In this document: positions 24,661-37,457 of the stretch, piece after piece | Layout: every line of letters starts with the position of its first letter | Numbering within the stretch: position 1 is the stretch's first letter | Assembly: GCA_914767715.1 (NCBI GenBank) | Contig: OU612071.1 | Span: forward strand, 4,836,001-4,900,000 | Origin: Membranipora membranacea | Taxonomy: Eukaryota > Bryozoa > Gymnolaemata > Cheilostomatida > Membraniporidae | Direction of reading: 5' to 3' | Length of the DNA stretch: 64,000 bases | Program-made: the position numbers and the translations under genes | The notes under the pieces: model-generated | Database searches by the model: none | Seen by the model: only the letters and a program-made list of their open reading frames with translations | Told to the model about the DNA's origin: nothing

Positions 24661-25986
24661 GTGCTGGCTGAGAAATATCCCATATTATTGTGTGGAAAGC
24701 CGTCAAAGTTTTAGTGGTCTTTCATATACCTTTACAAGTTGTTATCCTTATCTAACCAAAGTCGCGGGGGAATTCAATTTCTTTGTTTTGTCATATATTT
24801 GATTTTTTAATTTCAATTGCTAGTCGTGATGATTGAACATAGAAAATGACCACATACAGGCTACACTCATCCCATCTAATAGCGGGAAGGCTATTATAAA
24901 TTTTGCAATGCTGTATCGGAAGATGACATTCTCCCAACAATACAATATAAAGAGCTTTGAGGGGGTTCGGAGAAAACTAAACCACTACGTAAATTTATTA
25001 TGATTATTTCAGCAAGAATATTGTGACCCTGTGTTCAGCAGTTGTCTTAGAAAATGAAGAATTTGTACCAAATAGTTTGTTTGAAGCATTATCTCTAACG
25101 ATGGATATTCCTAAAACTACATTGCTCAGTTTGATACCAAGTGCAAATAGCTATATATGTTATCATGGCCTTCGAGATGAGACAGTGTAGCGTGCAGATA
25201 CATCCATCTACATATTGAAAATGTTCAGTACTATGATTTAGGCTCCAATGGGTACTCAGTATCAGCATTATATTATTTAAAATCACTGTTTAACTAATAT
25301 TTCTATGTCATTTTTGCTCAATCAAAATAAGTGATGAGTTAGACTGAATATAGACAAATATGTCAAATATGCGTTTTTAGCCCTTCCTAGTGGCTAGAAA
25401 TGCTCTCAGAGCATCAGCGGTCGGGTTCTATCTCAGACCCTGTTGGGTAATCACACTGCCCCCGAACCCCCAGGTGGATAGCATGGGTACTTCACACCCT
25501 CGGAGCATTGCGATGACGTGCAGTATTGCTGTAAATTGAAATCTCCAACTTTTGAATTTAGAATACTTGGCATGCTATGCTGTTTAACTAATATTCCTGT
25601 GTCATTTTCACTCAATCAAAATAAGTGATAGAGTATAGAGAAAGCTGTTACCTGTCCTGCATAAGATTGCTGCTGCTATTCTGTATCAAATTCTATAAAA
25701 TCTATAAAACTATCTGCATCAAAGAGAGATTACTCCGAAAAAACACATGCATCATTGCTTTTTCTACCACAGTGAGATGTCGTTGCGTCACAGAATGTGC
25801 AGTAATTATTGGAGACGTAATGCTTCAGTGATTTTTCTGTGTATTGTCAAGTCTAGTGTTGTTATTTTGTCTATGGTCAAAAGACACATGTTATTGACAT
25901 GTGCATTGAGGAGACAACTCCTTATAAAGTGAGAGGCTGCCTACGCTTAATACTACCCTTGATGAAAACAAATTCACCCGCAAATT
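24661..25986. other. No gene; one pair of direct repeats
   Basis: A roughly 55-bp sequence, GTTTAACTAATATTTCTATG through ATCAAAATAAGTGAT, occurs at about 25288-25335 and again at 25582-25630. It brackets about 245 bp that contain a small ATGCTCTCAGAGCAT palindrome. This could be a solo insertion between repeats. Otherwise nothing is recognised. Confidence 0.5.
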
Positions 25987-27543
25987 ATGATTTTTACGAA
26001 GTTGTTTAGGTACTTTAATGGAGAGAACTTTGCAGAGGAACTGCTGGCTCTCACTTGGCTTGAAGGTGATACAACAGGAGCTACTTTACATGCAGCGATT
26101 ATGGGAAAACTGGCAGAAGCAGGATTGTCCATTGATAAATGTGTATCAGTTCCCGCTGATGGTGCGCCAGCAATGACTGGAAAGGAGAAACGACTGATAG
26201 GGGGTATAAAGACCACTCACCCACGGCACGCGAAAGCTGAACGGGGACTTACATCTTCTGATGACAGAGGCAAAGAAAGTGATCAACTCTCTTTATTGTA
26301 AATCTGCACTGCGTCACAGAAAGCTTAGGGGTTTTCTAAGGGACATCAATGCAGAGTATGATGAGCTACTGACTCACAATAATATTCGTTGGCTCAGCAA
26401 GGGGAATGCCCTTAGCAGGATATGGCAGCTGCGGAAAGATCTGCTTGTGAATCTAAAGACATGTGGTACAACTGCTGAACCATTTGTGAACGTGCTGAAA
26501 TCAGATGAGTGAATGGCAAATATGGCATTCCTAGTGGATATTTGTGGGCATCTCAATGCGCTTAATTTGAAACTGCAAGGGAAAGACAAATCTGTTGTCG
26601 ATCTTCATTCAGCAGTCAAATCCTCCACTCTTCAGCTATCATTATTTGAAAGTCACATTCAATCTGAGATGCTGCATTTCCCTTGTCTCAAGTCATTGTT
26701 AGATAAAATAGAGCACATTGATGTCATCAAAGGTTGAAGTGATTTTATCAACAAAGTAAGCGATGAGTTCTCAAGACGTCGGTTTGATATGTTGCAGAAA
26801 CTGATCTAACTTGTCAAATCACCATTGAACACTAAAGTAGATGGTGACTGGGCGATAGAGGTAAATTTAATTCCTGCAGATTATAAGTGGCTGCCATTCA
26901 GATAGAATTTTGTGACCTACAGGCTGCAGAAAACTCTCTAACACCAGATTTATGGACCAAAGCCACCACCAAAGCACTGTATCCAAATATGACACAACTA
27001 ACAATTTGGCTGCACACAATATTTGCATCAACTATCTATGCGAATCTTCATTCTCTAAGATGAACCACATCAAGTCCAAACTGCAGTCTGTCCTCACTCA
27101 GGACCACGTTCATCAGACAATGAGATTGACATGCACTCAGATAGAATCTGACTACAAACATATTTCGAGGAGTAAGACTCAAATCCATCAGTCCCATCGA
27201 TGTATAGAAGCTGCTTAGAAATAGTTTACAAGACATGATGTTGCTACTTTGCATAAAATATAAATCTGCCATGGCTTGGTCACATACTTAATTAAGCACA
27301 CAGCATTTGCATTTTTGTTGCACATTTTGTTGTTTGATTGATGGTTATGTAAATACATTTTGTAAAATATATATGCTATGTCAACAAGGCTCTTAGATAT
27401 ATATCTTAGTTATATGCAAACAAAACATAATTTAGAGAGGCTTTCCACGGATAACCTGCTTGCCTGGCGCAAAAAAGGTATGGCCCACTTCAGTATGTAA
27501 GCTTTTAAAAGTGGCCACTGGCAAAAAAGTTTGAGCACCCCTG
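25987..27543 (+). mobile_element. hAT transposase pseudogene (ZBED/FAM200-like) with 3' TIR
   Basis: Broken frames at 25987-26301, 26261-26512, 26513-26737 and 26952-27218 read in order like the catalytic and C-terminal parts of hAT proteins: LEGDTTGATLHAAI, CVSVPADGAPAMTG (active-site Asp region), NNIRWLSKGNALSRIWQLRK, AFLVDICGHLNALNLKLQGK and a final SSFSKMNHIKSKL dimerisation segment. In-frame stops and shifts separate them. The 3' end carries GTTTGAGCACCCCTG (complement CAGGGGTGCTCAAAC), a typical hAT terminus, ending at 27543. The N-terminal BED finger and the matching 5' terminus were not found, so the element is 5' truncated. Confidence 0.85.
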
Positions 27544-29899
27544 ATATAGAAGAATAAATATAAATTTGTCTAAGGATATTAATTTTACATTACAGTGAAT
27601 AGAGCAGAGCTTTATCAAGATCATGGTATCAATTCTCTGTTTTGTGTTATGAAAGTTTGGTTCCGTTTAAGCCCTTGTTACATGAGACAGTCAACTTTTA
27701 GAATATTTAATTGATCAAGATCGCTGCCAAGGCCTGTGTGATGTTTGTGATAGGTTGGATAGGCAGAGATTGGCTGTGTACATGCCGAGAAATTAGTGCT
27801 GAAAAACTGTATTCGAATGTTCTGGTTCTGGTAAATTGTTGGTTCATGATCCAGATGATCCTTAACACCCGGTTCAGGGATGTGTTGTATTTTTGAGGTG
27901 ATGAGCCAGCAATAGTCTTCTGGCATGCAATAACCCATTTATGTACAAAACCCACAACTTTCAGCAATGGTTTTCATAAGTGGTACTAGTTACTTGAACT
28001 GATCTTGTGATATGCGATAGTCCATTTTGGTACAACACGTATGACTTTCGGTAATGGTTCACACCGAAACCAGAATATAGCCATTTATCTAAGAGAAGAT
28101 ACTCGATCATTATAGGAGGTGTAAAATGAATCAATAGTCAAGTCTTAATGGCTGAAGGCCATTTTTTATTATGATCGTAACATAACATCTATATTGCGCG
28201 ACAAGTTATTTGTAATATAGTTGCTATGTATGCTGATTAGTTACCGTCCCTTTCACGAATATATCTGAAGTATTTAAACTGACATGGGCAGTCAACAAGC
28301 TTCATCTGATTTGCATAATACCCAGTAACACAGCCACTTGCTCGCTCATCTATAACTTCAGGTTGACCCGAATCCCAAATAGATCAGTAGTAGATACTGA
28401 AGAAGTTATCTTTCCCTGCCATCGCCAGCCATCATCAGATCCTCTCAGTTCAAACCAGTAATCTTCTCTCCAGCCTAGGAAGGAAGTGATCATCACCTTC
28501 TCGTGAGGAAAGAGATGATGTGTGTTCTTATGGATCTGAATAAGTAATAAAAGTTCTTCAGTTTTGGAAGGAAAAGCCATGACTTTGCTATGACTAATTT
28601 TTAAGCATGGCATTTTTTATGTGTTTGTATTTCTGGAGATTTTAAAGTTTCAAATTTTAGTTGAGGAATGATAGTATTAAAGAGAATTATTCAAAAATTG
28701 CTTCACTTGCCATGTATGCCAGGCAGCGTTCAATTTTGAGCATAATTTGACTCTGAAATTAAAAAAAACACTGGATTTACAGTGTTTTACTCGGCCACTG
28801 TATGTGGTGCGGTCATTGACAGATGGTGTTGAAATGCGTAGTGTTGGTTGTGCTAGGGTTTTGTGGTGTTACAAATTTATTGAGATAATTTTGAATAAAG
28901 GAGGGTTGGAAATATAGAATTAGGAAAAATGTTTGCATACTAAGGTAACATGGACGTCATCATCAAGCAAGCATCACTGGAGTTTCTTACATAACAATGC
29001 AGGTTTTACCTGCTAATCTTAGAGGTGAGCTCATGTTGTGCAATGCCATCTTGGATATATCCAATGCAATGACTATTGAAGATTCAGACTTTCACTATGC
29101 ATTGTAATTATGGTCATGGCATATCTTCGGAGTATATGTATCATGTATGGAATATGGGTGACATTAGTGACAATTGCTTAGTGCATAAGTGTTATTAGAA
29201 GTAAGTGTCTGTGTTGGGTGGTTGAGGTTTCGTAAAGAGCACCAACTCAGCAAGTACAAATGTTGTATCATACATCAATGGGGGGGGGGGGGTGGGTAAC
29301 TGATGGCGTAGAGGAAATTTGGTGAATGACACAATTGGAGGTGATTTAAAATTCATTTTTACCCTGTTTTATGGTACGACATTATAGTTACCGAGAGCTC
29401 AGTTTTACATGAGTAGGCTGTCATATATTAGAGTATGCAAGTTGGGGTAGAGGAGTGTAATTTGACTTATCTGGGTTGTTAGATGAATTATTTAGATAAC
29501 CTTTTTTATTGAAAACAGCATGCACTTCAACATTCAAACGCTCAAGAGAATTGGCTGAGTATGGCATCATGATTATTCCTATATCGATGTTTCAACAGAC
29601 ACGGTTTGTTCATAATAATAATCTGTCCAAAATTTTGTGACTTTACCACCTTACTGTGGTTGTCCTGCATCCTTACTCAATGCGCCTTGGCCTAAAAAGA
29701 CCATGCAAGCCAGAGGGTATCCATATTAGAAAGCTAGTCACTTTCTAGTGTGCCACATATTTTTAACTTTAACTAAATATCAAAAGCTAATGTAAAACTA
29801 GAAATTTGTAAGGTAGAAGATTATCATTTAGTAGTAGCTGTGGAGGGAATTTTAATTAAAATTTTAGGAGAGCTTACACTGTAATATTCCTTAACTTAC
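27544..29899. other. Gene-poor stretch; one possible lectin-like exon
   Basis: Mostly AT-rich unique sequence with a run of about 12 G at 29281. A minus-strand frame at 28613-28350 contains WREDYWFELRGSDDGWRWQG, which has the spacing of the C-type-lectin 'WIGL...W.W.DG' core. There are no cysteines nearby and no neighbouring exons, so this is a weak hint only. Confidence 0.25.
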
Positions 29900-30392
29900 T
29901 GCAGAAAAGATCATCATCAACCCCTCGTCAGCTTTCTCTAGTTTCTCAAGTTTCTGCTCCAGTCTGATATAGTCCACAGAGAAGATGTACTCAGCCGATC
30001 CATCAGGTTGACTGAGCACCAGGGACTAATGTGTCATTGATAAGAGCAAAGACCTGCAAAAAACACGGATACAGCATATAATTGTAGAGGCTGTCATTGA
30101 CAGTACTTACATTGGAGAGTCATGAAGTTTTATCTTCGCTCATATGAAAAAGACACTTAAACAAAATCATCATTGGATCCAAACATCTTTCAAAGTACAT
30201 CCTCATAATTTCAAATGGTACCAATTGAAATCCTGATGCAAACATACCAAATGATTAAAATCAACAATAAATTGATTGTCACATTAATGATGATTGAAGT
30301 TTTAGGTAAAGTTAATTGCAGACAATCTATGATTGGACTGAATGATATACCTCAGGGTGATTTACAGTGTTCACTCACCAAAGTAGCAGCAT
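29900..30392 (-). pseudogene. Short-chain collagen copy E, first two exons only
   Basis: Micro-exon ATGCTGCTACTTTG at 30392-30379 with a GTGAGT donor, and exon 2 at 30053-29900 (154 nt, same length as in copy C) with good AG and GTAAGT sites. A TAG stop follows SMTH early in exon 2, so the signal peptide would end there. No downstream collagen or cysteine-rich exon is found in the next 2 kb. It lies 650 bp downstream of copy C in the same orientation, so it is the next member of a head-to-tail array, truncated. Confidence 0.85.
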
Positions 30393-31041
30393 TGCAATGT
30401 GTCTTGAGATGAACAGGTGCCGAATTCAAGTTTTGCAGCTGATGTTTTATTTTCAACAAATCAAGTAAAGTATGATATCCTGATACTGAATCACGCCATC
30501 ATGTGTTTGACCTTGGCTTAGCCTTTGGTTTTCCGTTTCCATATCAAGTTATGATCATTTATCTCTCTAAAAAGTTCTTTGAGCTTCAATATCATACGTG
30601 TTCATACATACTGATGCTTTCATCACAAAAAACTCACTCACAAATAAGAACGCTCATAATAACATGTTTCCTCGTATTAGATTTCGGATGATATCAAGCA
30701 ATCAACGAAGCGTTATTCATTACTTCTCTTTGTTAGGGAGCCTTGAAATATGTTCACGTTTTTTTCCTAAATTTGAATAACAACACTTGACCTTGTCCCT
30801 GTCGTGGCTAGAACGAAACTTGCCATCCAGACTTAATTCATCATTTAATGACTTAAGTCATTAGCAACCAAAACCAAAAACAAGAACTATTTTTGTGGTT
30901 GATTCCAAAGCAAAGAAACAGGTTATTTTCTCGGTCATATGATAATAGGGTTTTTTCATTATACACTGCACAGATCAGGCTGCCTTTAATCATTATAATA
31001 GAAGATTATCATGAATAAATGCTACATCGTCTGAGACAGGT

Positions 31042-33938
31042 CTACTTGGAGCAGACAGCACAGAGCAGTTTTTTGTCTGCTCTGTAGGGGGGACAATGAC
31101 CGATTGTACCCTCTCCTGTACAGTCAGGCTTAACAAAGTAGAAGCTGGCTCCGTCTGTCCATCCTTGTTGTCCTTGTACATACTCGGGATTGATATCCAT
31201 ACATTCGTAGGTACTCTGATGTTGATATTCCATTCTTGCACTCATCAAATAACCTGTCAAAGGTGAAGTTGTCATACTGCAATAACATTGATAAAAAGCT
31301 GCCACAAAATATGGCTCAACAAGGTTATTTAAAGGGCAACCAAGGTTTCGTAGCAATGCATTAGTGGGTAGCAAATAATGTGATAGGCAGCATCAGCCTT
31401 GTGCATGACGCAATGCAAAACTCTAAATAGTTGCTGACTCTAAGCTGGGTAACACTTCAGTTTAGGGGAGGATCCAATACATTATTGTAATAATGATAGA
31501 GCACAGGCTAAATAATAACAGGAACAAGAAACTGCTCTGTGGTGTTCTATTTTAGCTGAGTTTGAGTACCTGATCGATGAATTGTTTCACAAGAATTCTG
31601 GCTGAATAATCATCCGAATTAGATTTTTTCTTTTTCCCTACGCAGAAGGTGCAATCTGCGATCAATCGATTAGAATTTGTTTGAAACCTTGGTTGCTCTT
31701 TAACTACTGACTGCACTCCTTGTACTAGAACAAGTGCTTTTTGGTTCAAAATCGCAGTTGTTACAAACTGGTTTAAACTTCATAACAAACCACAATACAC
31801 AATATCATTGGGAATATTGCCAATCCAAGTAAAATAATACATTTGATGATGTTATTTAGGGATTAATCATCTGGCAGGGACTACTGCCACTCAGGCCCTG
31901 TAGAAGATTATTGAATATGGATATTTTCACAAAAACACTCTTCAACTGACAAGGCACATCATGTCCTTGTAAAAAATCCTTTAAATTACTTACCATGATA
32001 CTCTCTCTTCCAGCCAGTAGGGCAGTCACTCTTTGCTGGAACCATCATTATTGCTGAGGAGACTGTGAAGCATCTGGCACATGGGACATTCTGACCAACA
32101 GTAACAGAAGGGTAGGGTCCAAAATCACCAACCCTGTACTCAGCCCCTGATATCACAGATCCGAGAGTGGGTGGTCTGAAGGAGTCTTCATCTGGGTTAA
32201 GAGGCAGGCACTGGTAGTTTGTACCCCCTCCAGTAGCTTTCTGGTTTCCACCTGCTGCAAACCCTGTTAGTGGAGAAAGATCCTTTGTGGTAAATTCACT
32301 TGCATTATTTGCAAACCAAACTAGTTCTTTGTCTATCATCCAAGATCACTAAATATAAAGATAAGTATTTTGAATCAGGGGTCGATAAAACTTCTATACC
32401 ACTCTTGGTTACTCATCTAATTCTATTACTTTTCTCATTCTAGGTTACTAATCTAACTTAACAGTTCATTCTCCAGATTAAAAGTTAATACTGTAAGTAA
32501 GTACTTCAAGGGAGTAATGATTCCAAATCAAGCTCAATCATACCCTCATATATTATTGTAGAGTTACCAGCGCAAGACTTTCTCCCCCACCGTGTATACA
32601 CTGACCCACTTGGTCCCTTAGGTCCCCTCTCTCCTGGCGATCCTTTCTGACCGGTTGACCCATCTCTACCAGGCATCCCAACTTCTCCCGGTGCACCTGT
32701 CAATTTGAGAAAATCAAATATCAGGTGAGGGAACAGAGAACTTATACAATGCTGTCATTCATGCAGATCATCCAACCATCAATGTATCTCACAAAAAAAT
32801 TTGTCAAACAGTAAAATAAATTTATAGAAAATTACCATCTCTTCCCTTGATCAGTTCCTTCAGGTCTGCAAAAAGAATAATATTCAAACCTATAGTGTTA
32901 CTCATATAGTACACAGTGAATCATGCAAAAATGATGTCTCATATTGTTTTCTTAATGAGTATTCGAGACTAATTGTTCAAACATACCTTCTATTGACAGG
33001 CGATTGATAGCCTGCGCTAAGTCATCCCCTGGATATACTGCTTCAGTCTTCACCATTTGCTTTTTCTCGTTCTCCAAAATATTCTCACCGCTTATCATGT
33101 TGGTCAACTGAAATAAGGTGTTGCATTTTACATAACTATCTTGCTTACACACCATATGACATAATGAATGAAGATTTATGACAACTTGATTGCAGCACCA
33201 TTGTGTCACTACAACCCGACTTGATACCAATTATGCAATCTGAGATCCTGAAAAAATTGGTGAAAGACACTTGTAACATGGGCTTACTAGCTTATTCTTG
33301 ATCACCCATAAAACATTAGTTTGTATTAGACAATTTATTTTCAACTTTTAATAAATATCAAAAGCTAACGTAAAACTGGAAGCTAGTACGGTAGAAAAAG
33401 AGGTTGGACTTTTAATTACGATGATGGTGAGAAATTAAACTTCACTTACTGCAGCAAAGATCTTCATCATTGCCTCATTAGTTTTCTCTAGTTTCTCCAG
33501 TTTTTGTTCCAGACTGATATTGTCAGCAGGAGAGACAAAAGCAGCCGATCTATCAGGGTGACTGAGCACCATGTTAACATGTGACATGGATAAGAGCAAG
33601 AACCTGCAAACAAAAGGATACAGCATAAATGTAGAAAGCTGTGGTTGACCGTACTAACATTGGATAGTCACACGCTCACAAGGAAAAGAAACTTAAACAA
33701 AATCATCACTGGATCAAAACATCTTTCAAGGTACAACCTCATTATTTCAAATGTTACCACTTCGAATCATGATGCAAATGTACAATGAACATGATTCTCT
33801 CATTAACATGCTGACATCCCTCAGTGTTTTTTTTCATAGGTAAATTTAGTTTAAGTTCATTGTACACCGTCAAACAAGGGAATTTGAATGATATACCTCC
33901 ATGTGATATACAATTTTCACTCACCAAAGTAGCAGCAT
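31042..33938 (-). CDS. Short-chain (spongin-type) collagen, copy C, intact
   Basis: Seven coding exons with GT/AG sites and matching phases: 33938-33925, 33603-33450, 33107-32987, 32865-32836, 32696-32544, 32263-31994 and 31253-31042 (stop TAG at 31044-31042). The total is 954 nt, 317 residues. Order: signal peptide (MLLLWFLLLSMSHVNMVLS), an amphipathic helix (SLEQKLEKLEKTNEAMMKIF), a linker, DLKELIKGRD, eleven Gly-X-Y triplets, then a C-terminal domain opening SVYTRWGRKSC with ten cysteines in all and ending LLCAVCSK. This domain is the one of sponge spongin short-chain collagens, considered related to the collagen IV NC1 domain. It should be a secreted extracellular-matrix protein that trimerises. 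The first exon codes for only four residues and two bases. It is the only copy in the window without lesions. Confidence 0.88.
31329..31703. mobile_element. MITE copy 2, in last intron of copy C
   Basis: Core 31333-31699 (367 bp), flanked by TTAA on both sides, reverse orientation relative to 16025-16409. One terminal mismatch (GCTCT for GCCCT). Internal matches include CAGCATCAGC and TGGCTGAATAATCATC. Confidence 0.9.
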
Positions 33939-34031
33939 TGCAACGTGTCTTGAGATGAGCGAGTGTCCAATACAGGCTTTGCTCTTGACGCTTGATTTCC
34001 AAATAATCATGTTAATATTATGATCATTGAA

Positions 34032-34815
34032 TCAGGCCATATTATGGTTTGACCTTGGCTGAGTTTTTGTTTGTCTGTTTCTATGTCAAGTTATGACATT
34101 TTATTTCCTCAAACAGTGCTTTGTGGTTGAATATCACATGTGTTCCTACATCCTGGTGCTTTCATCACACAATACTTTGAAAGGAACCTTTGTTAATCAT
34201 TTATTATCAAAGTATTGATAATTTTAACAATTATCAACCTCTGACCCCACAATCATTTCTATTTCTACATCCTGGTCCTTACATTATTATCACTACGGTC
34301 ATCACTTCACGTCATTGCGTGATGACCTTGTGGGGACGTTTGTTTACCTATGTATGCTGTTACTAGACTTCTAGCTTTCATAACACTGGAAATGATATGG
34401 CAGAGAGTAAATTGACTATGTTTGGCAAACCTATATAGATTAACTCAGTTAAGTGGTAGCCAGATTGGTTCAGTAAATATTTTTTCCGTCTGGTTCAAAC
34501 CAGGCCAACTTCAAACATTACCCGATTGTAGATTGTTAAATTCACTGAACGTGTTATGAAGCAACTTAATCATGGCACATGCCAGTTGTATTTGTATGTG
34601 GAGGATCTAGGATTGAAGTTGTGTAATGATCACCCCTCCAAAATCCCCAATCATGTGTGAGTTAGTATCATGTTATCATGTGTAATGCTAACTTCTACCT
34701 TGTATGTTGTCATATGGCACAAATAACCTCTGATTTACAAAGCAATAAGGAGTGTGTTTTTTGGATAACCTGTTAAACATCACCATACTTCTGTAAAGTA
34801 CTCACAAGAATATTC
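34032..34815. repeat. Collagen 5'-flank spacer, duplicate of 1-783
   Basis: It begins about 95 bp upstream of copy C's start codon and matches 1-783 almost throughout (ATCAGGCCATATTATGGTTT at both starts). The promoter of copy C should lie at its left edge; no clear TATA box was picked out. Confidence 0.85.
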
Positions 34816-35295
34816 CTGCACACCTGAAAAACCTCATCTACAAGACTACTCTACAACCAGCCCTGACATACGATAATGAGACCTGGCCCTTATCAGGATC
34901 CCTCATAGAAAAGGTAAGTTCTTGTGAGATGCTTACACTAAAGTACTTCAATGGAAGAGGCTTAATGGAACAACGAGGCAATGAAGGGATAACAGCAGAG
35001 GAAGATATTATGCCTGCCACAGATGTCATGAGATTAGAATGGTATTGCCGTGTTTGTCGGCCTGAGCGTCATTGAGAGAGTACAAGATGAGGGTGGAGGG
35101 AAGCAGAGGGAGTGGACAGCCAAAACGGAATTAGAGTGACACAATCAATGCCAACCTCCATTGACCTCCAACGATCTAGAGCAAAGTGTTACAAGTGATT
35201 GAGTAAGGTGGAAAAGTTTGGTGGTACTGAGAGGGAATAATGCAAAAACCTGCCACCAAATCAGATCATGGCGGTGAAGTGTGAGCAACATACTA
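34816..35295 (+). mobile_element. Non-LTR reverse transcriptase C-terminal relic
   Basis: The plus frame reads LIYKTTLQPALTYDNETWPL, then IEKVSSCEMLTLKYF and MRLEWYCRVCRPERH before a stop. This is the region after the RT fingers and palm in RTE/L1-like elements. Further fragments (RVEGSRGSGQPK) continue in other frames to about 35295. An inverted copy is at 5300-5640. Confidence 0.75.
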
Positions 35296-35554
35296 CAGTT
35301 CTGACATAGTTACGTCACTTTCTTGTTGACACAATTGGTCACATATGTCATATGTATAAAACATGTTTAATATTTATCCAGTTCACTGAAGTTGTTACAA
35401 TGAAGTTTATTTTGCACATTAACCTGCGTCATTCACCGGATATATGCTACCACTCCAATTCACTGAACACTAAGGTCTAGTTTCAAATATGCTTTCTCAA
35501 ACTTGCTTTGTAGTAAGATATTATTCAATGCAAGAGCTTTTTCACATGTTGATG

Positions 35555-35685
35555 TTAGTGAGCCTTGAAATATGATAATGTTGTTATTCCAAACCTAAAA
35601 CAACAACACTTGACCTTGTCCCAGTCATTGCCAGAACCAAACATGCCGTCCAGACTAACTGTCAAAATATGACTTAAGTCATTAG
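35555..35685. repeat. Left flank of the LTR insertion, duplicate of 30720-30872
   Basis: GAGCCTTGAAATATG through CTTAAGTCATTAG matches 30728-30872 with scattered changes. The matching right flank resumes after the LTR element at 41107 (GAAACCGAAACCAAAAACAA versus CAACCAAAACCAAAAACAA at 30873). Position 30868-30872 is thus the unoccupied version of the insertion site. Confidence 0.85.
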
Positions 35686-35906
35686 TGTGGTGGAACCGGA
35701 TATTAGCATAAGGGATCTAGACAGCAGGTGAAAGAGATTAGCAAAGGACGCAGACTCGGACTATATCCGGAGGCGCGAAGAGAGGGTATTACAATAAATG
35801 AATACTTTGAGAGGAGAAGCCCAAGGGAGAGACTGACTAAGATACATACAGAACTAGGGAGCTAGGAGTACCCTTACAACAACACACGTAAGTTGAATAC
35901 ACGACA
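35686..35906 (+). repeat. 5' LTR
   Basis: Begins TGTGGTGGAACC and ends ACACGACA (TG...CA). It matches the 3' LTR with about a dozen differences, mostly near AATAAATGAATACTTTGAG versus AATAAACGTGGACTG. Confidence 0.95.
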
Positions 35907-36057
35907 TGGTGTCAGATGTAAACTAGAATTAGAGAGGATTGGTATGAGAGTTGAAATTAGAGAAGGAAAAGAGAGTTGAAAGGATTTGAATTTGGCAGAG
36001 TGTGACGTCATCGGTAAAATTTGGCAGGGTTGCCGGTAACTCCTTAGTATTAAAGCA

Positions 36058-36999
36058 ATGGAAGGAAAATTTGGAAAGGGTATTGAGACACCAATGTTTA
36101 TCATTGAGCAAGGAGCTGAGTTAGAGTGCTGGAGAAAGTTCATAAAGAGGTTTGAGATAGCAGTAATTGGAGTGGGAATCAGGTACAAAGAGTGTGATGG
36201 AGTCAAAACAAAGAGATGCGCCAGTACCGAACGTCAACTAATTTTAGAGATTGAGCAGAGAAATGCGACTCTGCTAGTTGATAGTATGGGGGAATACGGC
36301 ATGAACATTTTTGAGACATGGCGCATAGAAGTGGAAGCCATGCAATACGAAAGGCTGAAAACCGCGTTCGATGAGCATTTTGCAACCCGAGAGAATATAG
36401 TGGCAACGCGACATAGGTTCTTAGGGATGGAACAAAAAAGCGAGGAGAGGTTAGATAAATTTATCGAGAGAGTAGAAAGGAGAGGAAGTACTTGTCGATG
36501 GGGAGGATTAGAAGAAGGGATGAACGTTCAGGTAGTGATAAAAGGCATGCATGTGGATAAGATAAGAAATGAGTTGCTATTGATGAAAGACCTGACATTA
36601 CAAAAAGTAAAGGAGACTTGCAACAGGTACGAGTCAGCAAGAGCAGCTTCTAAGATCCTACAAAGAACCGAGCCAAAACCCATATCAGAAGTGCACGAAG
36701 TAGCGGAGAAACATTCAGGCGACTATAGTCAGGAGGAAGAACAGGAAAACATAGATAGAGTTGGAGCAAGCAATTATGGCAGTAGTTCCAACTCGGGATT
36801 TAGAGGTCGAGGATATGGGAGAGGGCGAGGCAGAGGAAGAGGAAGAGGCTGCTACACGGTGGAGGATTTGCACATGACTATAAGGAATGTAGAGATAAGA
36901 AAGAGAGAGAAATGGGAGCGAAAAGTAGAAACACAAACTTTAAGTGCTACGTTTGTGGAGACACCAGCCATCTAGCGAAATTCTGCCCAAGCCGATTCG
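36058..36999 (+). pseudogene. LTR element gag, frameshifted in the zinc knuckles
   Basis: The ATG at 36058 opens 305 codons: an N-terminal capsid-like helical region (ELECWRKFIKRFEI ... QKSEERLDKFIERVERRG), then a glycine/arginine-rich tail (GRGYGRGRGRGRGRG). The two CCHC knuckles expected next lie out of frame. The first has lost its second Cys through a small deletion near 36860. The second, CYVCGDTSHLAKFC at about 36942-36983, is complete but sits in another frame. Role in the family: packaging of element RNA. Confidence 0.85.
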
Positions 37000-37112
37000 G
37001 ACAAAAAGACCCGAGCAAAGGCAAAGTTAATGCAGTGACAGGGTATTCGAGCGAATCAGAGGAATCATTATGACTACAAGGGAGGTGGAAAAGCGAGGAT
37101 TTCACAATAAGA

Positions 37113-37457
37113 TTGAGAGTCAACAAGAAAATGGTTAAGTTTATAGTCGACACAGGAGCTGACGTCACTGTGATTACACCAGAGACAGCAAATAGGCTGG
37201 GGTTACAGAGGAAATCAACGAAGAGAGAGTTCAGAGGAGCCGACGGTAATAAGCTTGATATAAAATTCAGGACACATATTCCCCTATTGTCAGAACGGGG
37301 ACAAGCAGTTAGAGGAAGGGCTCACATCTTGGAAGGAGCCCAAAACAACCTTTTAGGCAAACCAGAAATAAGTAAATTAGAGTTTGTAAAGACAGTACGG
37401 AGCATTAGCAGCGGGGACATTGAAACAAGACATCCGAAACTCTTCGGTAAACTTTGA
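37113..37457 (+). pseudogene. LTR element protease domain
   Basis: An aspartic-protease core, FIVDTGADVTVITPETANRL, with the catalytic DTG intact, followed by a flap-like region and a stop at 37455-37457 just before the RT region. In active elements this would be one domain of a longer pol polyprotein. Confidence 0.85.

Noticed and set aside
28350-28613. A C-type lectin gene
   Set aside because: Only one short W-rich core resembles the domain. No cysteines, no adjacent exons.
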